Source: Bacteroidetes bacterium UBA2322
GTDB taxonomy: Bacteria > Bacteroidota > Bacteroidia > Chitinophagales > UBA2359
DNA length: 18,035 nucleotides
Direction: 5' to 3'
Assembly (NCBI GenBank): GCA_002345145.1
Contig: DDVC01000200.1
Coordinates: 5,152 to 23,186, forward strand
The notes under the pieces were generated by a model. It ran no database searches. It was not told the origin of the DNA and was given only the letters and a program-made list of their open reading frames with translations. The translations under genes were made by a program, and so were the position numbers. The stretch's first letter is position 1, and each line of letters starts with the position of its first letter. Shown here one piece after another: positions 1-7,124 of this stretch.

Positions 1-5
1 CGGCA

Positions 6-76
6 ATTACGATGTCCTTCACGGAGATTACGATGTCGTAAAATGAAAAATGGACGTCGTAAAATGAAAAATGGAC
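6..76. repeat. degenerate 21-bp tandem repeat at the window edge
   Basis: The sequence repeats with a period of 21 bases. The 11-mer ATTACGATGTC occurs at 6-16 and 27-37, and a perfect 21-base unit occurs back to back at 35-55 and 56-76 (it starts GTCGTAAAATG and ends AAAATGGAC). The units therefore grade into one another over about three and a half copies. The left boundary may lie outside the window. No coding potential is evident. It may be the edge of a larger repeat or a mobile-element remnant, but nothing here decides this. Confidence 0.7.
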
Positions 77-342
77 ACTTTTCTTTTACCGGTTGCTACC
101 CATATTTTGGTAGGCTGCACCTATGTAAAACCCCAAAAGCGCATTTTAGGGGGCAGTAACACACAAGGGGCAGCGCCTCGTAATCTTGGTAGCACAGATG
201 CGTACCTTGTTTATTATCAGGTGCAGCGCACCGTAATCTGTTGCCCATTTATCAAGTCATCTAAACCACACACAGGCTATACCCCTATCGGGCATTTATT
301 TTACTTCCAACCACGCGTTCATTAGTATAATTTACCCTCACG
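77..342. other. intergenic stretch without a supportable gene
   Basis: Together with the repeat to its left this makes about 340 bases without a gene. An 84-codon open frame at 71-325 starts inside the 21-bp repeat and gives a low-complexity protein with no family resemblance. A short hairpin is possible at 220-232 (GGTGC, 3-base loop, GCACC), but no T-run follows. The 10-mer GGGCAGTAAC at 151-160 also occurs in the repeat at 8629-8650. Nothing else is recognised. Confidence 0.5.
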
Positions 343-696
343 CTACCCTTCACTCAGCTTGCCATGAACTGCCAGCCAAATACAAGGCGGGGCAGACGAG
401 GTAAAAACCACCCTATGCCTGCGCCGGGCGGGTATAAGCATGGCTTGCCCTGCCATGAGGGCAAGCGTTTCGCCCTCGTTATGGTCAAAAAGCAGGGTAG
501 CGGTGCCTTGCAGCAACATTACCCACTCATCGGTTTCTTGTTCGTACCAAAAACCATCGGGCGTAGTATGTCCGTTAGAAACAATGCGTTCTATCAAAAC
601 ATCGTTGCCCTTAGCTATCATTTCAAACAGTTCGGGCTCGGTAGAGTTGGGCAGGGTAGGGGGTAGGGTGGAAATAGATACAATTGGGGGGAGCAT
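343..696 (-). CDS. cupin domain protein
   Basis: This is a single-domain small cupin of 117 residues, a usual length for stand-alone cupins. The core beta-barrel is visible from about residue 48 (GFWYEQETDEWVMLLQG) to 111 (PPCIWLAVH), with the second conserved strand pair around residues 83-97 (GQAMLIPARRRHRV). The classical first motif G(X)5HXH is not present: the HXH position reads as an acidic stretch around E52-E57. H94 and H111 could still bind a metal. Proteins of this exact type are common in bacteria and usually carry no assigned reaction, so the substrate is unknown. The first 20 residues are proline/serine/threonine-rich and probably flexible. It is transcribed away from the downstream glycosidase gene across a 221-base divergent gap. 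The family call is firm; the function is not. Confidence 0.85.
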   Translation of the reverse strand: MLPPIVSISTLPPTLPNSTEPELFEMIAKGNDVLIERIVSNGHTTPDGFWYEQETDEWVMLLQGTATLLFDHNEGETLALMAGQAMLIPARRRHRVVFTSSAPPCIWLAVHGKLSEG

Positions 697-825
697 AATT
701 GCAATACAATTTAATTAAACAATGCTGTTTAAAGAACAAGTGGCTTGGTGAAGCCGTATGTTGCGGTAAAAATAGGCAAATTTTGTGAGCAGGGCAGCAG
801 TTTACCGCTACCTTTCCTTACTGCA

Positions 826-856
826 TTGGTTTACTAACTATAAAACCATATCTTTG
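826..856 (+). promoter_or_regulatory. Bacteroidota-type promoter of the glycosidase gene
   Basis: TTG at 826-828 and TATCTTTG at 849-856, separated by 20 bases, match the known Bacteroidota pattern (-33 TTG, -7 TAnnTTTG, 19-21 base spacing) exactly. Transcription would start near 862, giving an untranslated leader of about 55 bases before the ATG at 918. No operator-like inverted repeat is obvious nearby. Confidence 0.65.
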
Positions 857-917
857 CCCGTATGCTTGGGTCATTAGCATCGGGCATTTTTTACCACCTT
901 TTCACCTTTCTTGCTGC

Positions 918-3662
918 ATGAAAATACGTTTTACCAAAATACTCCTTTCGCACCTGTTAAAAACTCAAAACCGGAAAATTCCGGCTTTCATCATCACACT
1001 CCTTTTGCCATTTTTGTCTATGAATGAGCCACCCAAAGCCTTGTACCATAGCCAAGCCTTTTCGGTTTACCCCAGTAAGGTGGTACAGGGCAAATACACC
1101 GCCAAAGCCCAAAATGCCCAACAAATTACGTCAAACTACCAAAGCCCGGCAAACAGCAGATACAGCAGGCTTATTGCTTTTAAGTTTAGCATAAACGGAA
1201 AAGATAACGAGCTGCCGTATGGGGTAAATCACCACTTAGTACTGTTGCCCAATGCCGAAGGAAAGGCAACAAGCGGGTTATTGGAGTTTGGTAAGCCCGA
1301 TGCCGGTATGCCCGCCGTGCCCCATAACAACCCGTTTTTAGAACCCAATACGCAGCTAACTTTGCAGTTAGATATGCGCCACGTATGGCAGCAGTTTAAT
1401 ACGCAGGGTTTTTACACCGCTTTTAACGGCGAAAAAATTGCCAAAGCCGATTTTAAAGGCGTTTACATAGCCGGCGGCTCCGACCCCTTAGGCTGGGATT
1501 TTGAAAACCTGCCCGCCCGCCCACAGTTTGAACTGAAAGACCCCGATGCCGATGGCATTTACCACCTCACCCTTACCCTAAATGCCCATAACCCCGATAA
1601 TTTTACCGCCAACCAATGGCAGTTGAGCCGCAATTTATCGGGCTTACCTGCTTTTTCGTCCGGCATTCCATTGCTCGATGCACTTTACAACCTTTCCTTA
1701 GAAGAAATGTTGCTCAACATTCGCACCGATGGCGCTTTTATGGCAGGCGAAAAATGGGACGGCGTTTGGACGCGCGACATTAGTTACAGCATTTTGCTCT
1801 CTTTGGCTTTTTTACAGCCCGATGTGGCTAAAAAAAGCCTGCTGCATAAGGTAGCCAATAACCGCATTATTCAGGATACCGGCACCGGCGGCTCCTGGCC
1901 TGTTTCGTCCGACCGCATGACCTGGGCGCTGGCTGCATGGGAAGTTTTTTTAGCTACCAACGATAAGCAATGGCTGCAAACCGCTTATGCCATTATCAAA
2001 AACAGCGCCGATGACGACCGTAAAACCCTGTTAGACCTGCAAACCGGTTTGCTTATGGGTGAATCGTCTTTTTTAGACTGGCGAAAACAATCGTACCCCC
2101 GATGGATGAACCCAGTTGACATTTACCGCTCTCAAAACCTTGGCACCAATGCCGTACACTACCAAACCTACCGCATTATTGCCCAAATGGAAAAAGCCCT
2201 CAGCCTGCCCGATAGCGGCTACGGCACACTTGCCCGGCATTTGGCAGACAGTATAAACAAACACCTTTGGCTCAACGACCGGCAGTATTACGGACAATAC
2301 CTCTATGGCGCTGATTACCCCGTTTTGTCGCCCCGAAGCGAAACCCTTGGCGAAGCGCTTTGTGTGTTATTTGATATTGCCAATACAGAGCGCGCCCGGC
2401 AGGTGGTAAGCCATACGCCTGTTTTACCCTTTGGCGCACCCTGTTTTTACCCGCAAATTTCGGGCATTCCGCCTTATCACAACAACGGCATTTGGCCCTT
2501 TGTGCAAGCCTATTTTACCTGGGCAGCCGCCAAAACCGGCAATATCGCCGCCGTTGAGCATGGTTTGGCTACCATTTATCGGCAAGCCGCTCTTTTTGTT
2601 ACCAACAAAGAAAATATGACCGCCGATGCCGGCGATTTTAAAGGCACCGAAATTAACTCCGACCGCCAACTGTGGAGCGTAGCGGGTAATTTGGCTACCG
2701 TTTACCGCATTTTTTACGGTATGCACTTTGCGCCCGATGGCTTAACCTTTGCCCCGTTTGTGCCCAAACCCTACAAAGGAACTAAAACCCTTACCAATTT
2801 TACCTACCAAAATGCCACCCTTAATGTTACGCTTAAAGGTTATGGCAATAAAATAAAACAATGCACCATAAACGGAAAACCATCGGGCAAGGCGTTTGTG
2901 CCGGCTAACGCATCGGGTGTTATAAACATAGTAATTGAACTGGCTAACACCGAACCGGAACCGCAACTGTTTAACCTTACACAAAACCTTTTTTCGCCCG
3001 ATGTGCCCGAAGTACAGCTATCTGCCCAAACCCGCCTAAGCTGGCAACCCTTACCCGATGCGGTGCAATATACAGTTTACCAAAACGGTAAACAACTTCA
3101 TACTACCACCCAAACGCAGTTTGATTTTCCGCCGCCGGCTTTTTACGCACAGTTTCAGGTGCAGGCGCTTGCGCCAAACGGCATAGGTTCTTTTTTAAGT
3201 AAACCCTTTCAGGTATTCAACCCCGCCTTTGTAGAGCGCATAGAAGCCGAAAACTTTGCTCCTCCTGCCACCCTGCCTTGTTTTGGGTTTTCGGGCAGTG
3301 GCGTAGCCCAACTGAGTACAACACTAAACACCCAAATAACCATTCCGCTAACGGTGTATAAAGACGGGCAATATCGGCTGTCGTTTATATACAGCAACGG
3401 CAGCGGTCCGGTAAATACCGATAACAAATGCGCCATACGAACCCTCTTTATACCCAACCACTTACCCGAAGGGCGCGCCATAGTATTTCCGCAACTCGGT
3501 TTTGAAGAGTGGTCTAATTGGGGCGAGAGCAACCCGCTTACCCTGTGGCTAAACGCCGGCACTCACCAAATTACCCTTAGCCTTGAACCGCATAACCAAA
3601 ACATGAACGGCAATATAAATACCTGCCTCATAGATTATTTACAGGTGGTGCAGTTGCGGTAA
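918..3662 (+). CDS. secreted (alpha/alpha)6 six-hairpin glycosidase with FnIII-like and CBM6/35-like modules
   Basis: A 914-residue multidomain glycoside hydrolase. Residues 1-40 hold a basic stretch and then a hydrophobic segment (about 22-34, IPAFIITLLLPFLSM), read as a signal peptide or anchor with an unusually long N-region. A beta-rich domain runs to about 235. The (alpha/alpha)6 catalytic domain (about 240-610) shows WDGVWTRDIS (D281, D287), ESSFLDWRKQ (E382, D387) and HNNGIWPF (521-528), resembling glycogen-debranching and GH63/MGH1-like enzymes; I cannot fix the CAZy family. A small beta domain precedes a FnIII-like module (about 694-770, LSWQPLPDAVQYTVYQNGK). The C-terminus (772-914) opens with VERIEAENF and ends CLIDYLQVVQLR, the layout of a CBM6/35 carbohydrate-binding module. 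It probably cleaves a polysaccharide or glycoconjugate outside the cytoplasm and may feed the SusC/SusD pair downstream. It has its own promoter and a 478-base repeat gap behind it, so co-transcription with susC is doubtful. Confidence 0.8.
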   Translation: MKIRFTKILLSHLLKTQNRKIPAFIITLLLPFLSMNEPPKALYHSQAFSVYPSKVVQGKYTAKAQNAQQITSNYQSPANSRYSRLIAFKFSINGKDNELPYGVNHHLVLLPNAEGKATSGLLEFGKPDAGMPAVPHNNPFLEPNTQLTLQLDMRHVWQQFNTQGFYTAFNGEKIAKADFKGVYIAGGSDPLGWDFENLPARPQFELKDPDADGIYHLTLTLNAHNPDNFTANQWQLSRNLSGLPAFSSGIPLLDALYNLSLEEMLLNIRTDGAFMAGEKWDGVWTRDISYSILLSLAFLQPDVAKKSLLHKVANNRIIQDTGTGGSWPVSSDRMTWALAAWEVFLATNDKQWLQTAYAIIKNSADDDRKTLLDLQTGLLMGESSFLDWRKQSYPRWMNPVDIYRSQNLGTNAVHYQTYRIIAQMEKALSLPDSGYGTLARHLADSINKHLWLNDRQYYGQYLYGADYPVLSPRSETLGEALCVLFDIANTERARQVVSHTPVLPFGAPCFYPQISGIPPYHNNGIWPFVQAYFTWAAAKTGNIAAVEHGLATIYRQAALFVTNKENMTADAGDFKGTEINSDRQLWSVAGNLATVYRIFYGMHFAPDGLTFAPFVPKPYKGTKTLTNFTYQNATLNVTLKGYGNKIKQCTINGKPSGKAFVPANASGVINIVIELANTEPEPQLFNLTQNLFSPDVPEVQLSAQTRLSWQPLPDAVQYTVYQNGKQLHTTTQTQFDFPPPAFYAQFQVQALAPNGIGSFLSKPFQVFNPAFVERIEAENFAPPATLPCFGFSGSGVAQLSTTLNTQITIPLTVYKDGQYRLSFIYSNGSGPVNTDNKCAIRTLFIPNHLPEGRAIVFPQLGFEEWSNWGESNPLTLWLNAGTHQITLSLEPHNQNMNGNINTCLIDYLQVVQLR

Positions 3663-3709
3663 ATGAGTTGTTGGTAGTGAAAAGTGGTATTCAGTAGTGG
3701 GTAGTTTTG

Positions 3710-3781
3710 GTAGATAGTAGTTTAGTAGATAGTATTTTGGTAGATAGTATCGGGTAGATAGTATCGGGTAGTCGGTAGTAG
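3710..3781. repeat. degenerate 14/15-bp tandem repeat (GTAGATAGTA core)
   Basis: The 10-mer GTAGATAGTA recurs at 3710, 3725, 3740 and 3754, with spacings of 15, 15 and 14 bases, and a decayed copy begins at 3768. The surrounding 125 bases (3661-3785) contain only five C residues on the plus strand, the opposite bias to the heptamer array that follows directly. It is non-coding and begins just after the glycosidase stop codon. Confidence 0.8.
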
Positions 3782-3785
3782 TTGC

Positions 3786-4037
3786 TAACTCCTAACTCCT
3801 AACTCATAACTCCTAACTCATAATTCATAACTCCTAACTCATAACTCCTAACTCACAACTCATAACTCATAACTCACAACTCATAACTCATAACTCTTAA
3901 CTCACAACTCCTAACTCACAACTCATAACTCTTAACTCACAACTCATAACTCCTAACTCACAACTCATAATTCATAACTCCTAACTCACAACTCACAACT
4001 CATAACTCATAATTCATAACTCATAACTCATAACTCA
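3786..4037. repeat. array of 36 heptamers, consensus YAAYTCH, with no G on the plus strand
   Basis: Reading from 3786 the sequence divides without any indel into 36 consecutive 7-base units, 252 bases in all. The units are TAACTCA, TAACTCC, TAACTCT, CAACTCA, CAACTCC and TAATTCA. Only positions 1 (T/C), 4 (C/T) and 7 (A/C/T) vary. There is no G on the plus strand from 3785 to 4041. Because 7 is not a multiple of 3 and TAA is in most units, every plus-strand frame is closed; the minus strand is closed by TGA and TAG. The structure resembles the heptanucleotide short tandem repeats known from cyanobacterial genomes. It ends about 100 bases before the susC-type start codon. No function is assigned. 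Confidence 0.95.
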
Positions 4038-4057
4038 CTAAGATTATTTTTACTCAA

Positions 4058-4091
4058 TTGTTATCACAAAATTAACAAAACCTTACCTTAC
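4058..4091 (+). promoter_or_regulatory. possible weak promoter of the susCD pair
   Basis: TTG at 4058-4060 and TACCTTAC at 4084-4091 are a partial match to the Bacteroidota -33/-7 pattern. The spacing of 23 is longer than usual and the last two bases of the -7 box differ. Only the 100 bases between the heptamer array and the ATG at 4141 have enough normal sequence for a promoter, because a TTG cannot occur in the G-free array. Confidence 0.25.
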
Positions 4092-4140
4092 AGCCGTAAA
4101 ACGCAGTTTATTATTCATTAACCAACCTAATTAAACGTTT

Positions 4141-7086
4141 ATGCACAAAACATTTACCCATTTTGCAATACTGGTTATTGCAATGCTATTTGCCTGCATA
4201 CCGGCAATGGCACAGTTTTCGGTAAGTGGTACCGTATCCGATGAAAGTGGCGAACCCATTATAGGGGTAACCGTTCGGGTAAAAAATACCACTATCGGCA
4301 CCGTTTCCGATTTAGACGGAAAATACACCCTTCAAGCGCCCGGTTCATCAGCCATGCTGGTTTTTTCGTTTGTGGGGTATGAAGTAACCGAAAAAAACGT
4401 AACTGCCACCACCGGCAAGTTAGATGTAACCCTACAAGAAAGTGTTACCCGATTAGAAGAAGTAGTTATATCGGGGTTAGCTACCTCCGTAGCACGGCGC
4501 AATTTAGCCAATGCCGTATCTACCATTTCATCTAAGGAACTTACCGGCGTTACCGCCCCCCAAACTATGGATGCCGCCTTGTATGGCAAGTTTACCGGCG
4601 TGGTTATTAATGCCAACTCGGGCGCACCCGGCGGCGGTATTGGCGTAAGGCTGCGCGGACTTACCTCCATAAACGGCAATGCCCAACCCCTCTACATCAT
4701 TGACGGAGTATTTATGGACAACTCCTCAGTGCCGGCAGGGTTAAACTTAGTATCGCAGGCGGCGGCAGGCGGCAGCGCTTCTAACCAAGATAACCCATCT
4801 AACCGCCTTGCCGACCTTAACCCCGATGATATTGAAAGCATCGAAATTTTAAAGGGCGCTTCGGCTGCCGCACTCTATGGGTCAAGGGCTGCCACCGGCG
4901 TGGTTATCATTAGCACCAAACGCGGTAAACCGGGCCAAAATGCGGTTAATTTTTCGCAAACCATAGGCGTAGCTTCACAACTGCGCAAATTGGGCGTGAG
5001 AGAGTTTGACGCTGCTAAGGTAGAAGCCGGTTTTGGCGCATCGGAAGTGCCGGTATTTTTAGCGGCTCAGGAGGCTGGTAAAATCTACAATTACGAAGAC
5101 GAACTTTACGGCAACAAAGGGTTGCTTTCTACTACCAACCTCAGCCTTTCGGGCGGAAACCAAACTACCCAGTACTATTTTGGCACTACCTACAAAAACG
5201 AAGAAGGTATTGTAAAAAATACCGGCTACGAAAAACTCTCGCTCCGATTAAACGTTGACCACAAGCTCAACGACAAAATCAGTCTTGCCTTTAACAACAT
5301 GTATATTATGTCGGGGGCAGACAGGGGCTTTTTTAATAACGACAACAGCAATACCACCATGGGTGTTTCTTTTGCCGCTACGCCCCCTTGGGCAGACCTT
5401 TTTCCGGATGAAAACGGCAACTACCCCAATAACCCCTACACCGCTGCCAACTTTTTGCAAACCCGCGATGTAATGACCAACAACGAATCGGTTAGCCGAT
5501 ACATTGGCGGCATTAACCTTACCATGCGCATTTACCAAACCCAAAAAGCCAGCCTGCAATTTATAGGCAGAGGTGGTATAGACCGCTACACGCTCAACAC
5601 CCGCGCCATTTTTCCGCGCACCCTTCAGTTCCAAAAAGACGGAAACGGCACATCGGGCGCATCGGTACAAGGTAACGCCCTTAGCAACAATGCCAACTTT
5701 GCGGGCTTCTTTGTTCATTCGTACATTTTGCCATCGGGCATTAGTTTCCGCACCCAGTTTGGCGGCACCCGCGAAGAGTTTAGGTTCAACAACATTCAAG
5801 TTTCTGCCACACAGTTAATTGGTTCGCAAGAAAACGTTGACCAAGCCGGCTCTGTTGCCGTTGACCAAACCCGCCGTAACCAAACCGATATGGGCTTTTT
5901 TGTGCAGGAAGAGGTAAACTGGAGCGATAAGGTGATAGCCACTTTGGGCATACGGGGCGATAAATCATCTAACAATGGCAACCCAAATAAACTGTACTAC
6001 TACCCCAAGGCATCTATGGCGCTAAACCTGCACGAGTTTGGCTTTTTGCCCGATTTGATGAACCAGCTTAAACTGCGGGTTGCCTACGGACAAGCCGGTA
6101 ATTTTGCCCGATTTGGCTCGGCTTTTACCTCGCTGGGTAATACCATTATTGATGGCAGCGCCGGCAGTTTAATCAATACCCTGCGCGGCAATAACGAAGT
6201 GGGTCCGGAACGCCAATCGGAAATAGAAACCGGTTTCGATTTAGGGTTTGATAGGGGTAGGTATGCACTTGACGTTACCTATTATATAAAAAGCGTTCAA
6301 GACCTGCTCATCAATGTAAACGTGCCTACTTCATCGGGTTTCAGCACCCGTGTAACCAATGCCGCCGACCTACAAAACCGAGGTTTGGAAGTAGGGCTCA
6401 CGCTTCAACCTATTAAAAACCGCAATTTTAACTGGTACAGCCGTACTGCCCTATGGCTTAACCGCTCCGAAATTACCCGCCTTGATGTGCCGGCCTTTAA
6501 CTTGGGCGCTTTTGGCGCTACGCTGGGTACTTTCCGTATAGAAGAGGGTAAAAGCGCCACCCAAATTGTAGGCATCAGCCCCAACGGCGTGGTAGTTTTT
6601 GGCGATGCAGAGCCCGATTTTCAAATGTCGTTCCAAAACTCACTCAACTACAAAAATCTGGAGTTTGCCTTTTTGTTTCATTGGAAACAGGGCGGCGATA
6701 ACGTTAACCTTTCTACCCTGCTTACCGATATTTACGGAACCAGCCCCGATTTTGACGAAACCGGCTTAGACCCCAACGGCGAGCTTACCAATGGTAATTA
6801 CCGCCTTAGCTCACTGGGTACTACCGCCGAAGCTTGGATAGAAGACGCCTCTTATGTGCGCCTGCGCGAAATAGGATTGTACTACAATTTCCCCAACTTG
6901 TTCGACAACAAAATTAAAAACCTTAAAATAGGATTTTCGGGCAATAATATACTCAATTTCTTTAAGTATAACAGCTACGACCCCGAAGTATCTAATTTTG
7001 GTTCCGATGGTTTTTCGAGCAACGTAGAAGTACTGCCTTTCCCATCTGCCAAGCGTTTCTTTGGGCATTTGTCTGTTTCTTTCTAA
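4141..7086 (+). CDS. SusC/RagA-family TonB-dependent outer-membrane transporter
   Basis: A 981-residue outer-membrane beta-barrel that, with its SusD partner, imports glycans or other large nutrients using TonB energy. A signal peptide is clear (residues 1-24, ending AMA before QFSVSG). A carboxypeptidase-regulatory-like beta domain follows (about 25-100, GTVSDESGEPIIGVTVRVKN and DLDGKYTL). LEEVVISG (from residue 105) leads into the plug, which ends in the SusC signature NPDDIESIEILKGASAAALY (from residue 227) continuing GSRAATGVVIISTKRG. The rest is a TonB-dependent receptor barrel ending in FGHLSVSF with the terminal aromatic residue typical of outer-membrane barrels. Length is normal for the family. 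It lies 38 bases upstream of the SusD-type gene on the same strand, so the two form an operon. Substrate cannot be read from the sequence; the upstream glycosidase makes a carbohydrate plausible. Confidence 0.96.
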   Translation: MHKTFTHFAILVIAMLFACIPAMAQFSVSGTVSDESGEPIIGVTVRVKNTTIGTVSDLDGKYTLQAPGSSAMLVFSFVGYEVTEKNVTATTGKLDVTLQESVTRLEEVVISGLATSVARRNLANAVSTISSKELTGVTAPQTMDAALYGKFTGVVINANSGAPGGGIGVRLRGLTSINGNAQPLYIIDGVFMDNSSVPAGLNLVSQAAAGGSASNQDNPSNRLADLNPDDIESIEILKGASAAALYGSRAATGVVIISTKRGKPGQNAVNFSQTIGVASQLRKLGVREFDAAKVEAGFGASEVPVFLAAQEAGKIYNYEDELYGNKGLLSTTNLSLSGGNQTTQYYFGTTYKNEEGIVKNTGYEKLSLRLNVDHKLNDKISLAFNNMYIMSGADRGFFNNDNSNTTMGVSFAATPPWADLFPDENGNYPNNPYTAANFLQTRDVMTNNESVSRYIGGINLTMRIYQTQKASLQFIGRGGIDRYTLNTRAIFPRTLQFQKDGNGTSGASVQGNALSNNANFAGFFVHSYILPSGISFRTQFGGTREEFRFNNIQVSATQLIGSQENVDQAGSVAVDQTRRNQTDMGFFVQEEVNWSDKVIATLGIRGDKSSNNGNPNKLYYYPKASMALNLHEFGFLPDLMNQLKLRVAYGQAGNFARFGSAFTSLGNTIIDGSAGSLINTLRGNNEVGPERQSEIETGFDLGFDRGRYALDVTYYIKSVQDLLINVNVPTSSGFSTRVTNAADLQNRGLEVGLTLQPIKNRNFNWYSRTALWLNRSEITRLDVPAFNLGAFGATLGTFRIEEGKSATQIVGISPNGVVVFGDAEPDFQMSFQNSLNYKNLEFAFLFHWKQGGDNVNLSTLLTDIYGTSPDFDETGLDPNGELTNGNYRLSSLGTTAEAWIEDASYVRLREIGLYYNFPNLFDNKIKNLKIGFSGNNILNFFKYNSYDPEVSNFGSDGFSSNVEVLPFPSAKRFFGHLSVSF

Positions 7087-7124
7087 ACCTCCTTATCGGT
7101 TCACTCTTAAACGATTTTTAGCAC

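Noticed and set aside
220..232. hairpin GGTGC-AGC-GCACC as a terminator
   Set aside because: The stem is only five pairs, there is no T-run on either side, and no gene ends there.
71..325. 84-codon plus-strand open frame
   Set aside because: It starts inside the 21-bp repeat, has no recognisable domain, and its composition looks like translated intergenic DNA.
3786..4037. CRISPR array
   Set aside because: The units are 7 bases with no spacers, and no cas genes are present.
5248..5799. 183-codon minus-strand frame opposite the SusC-type gene
   Set aside because: It is an antisense shadow of a strongly supported transporter gene, with no recognisable domain.
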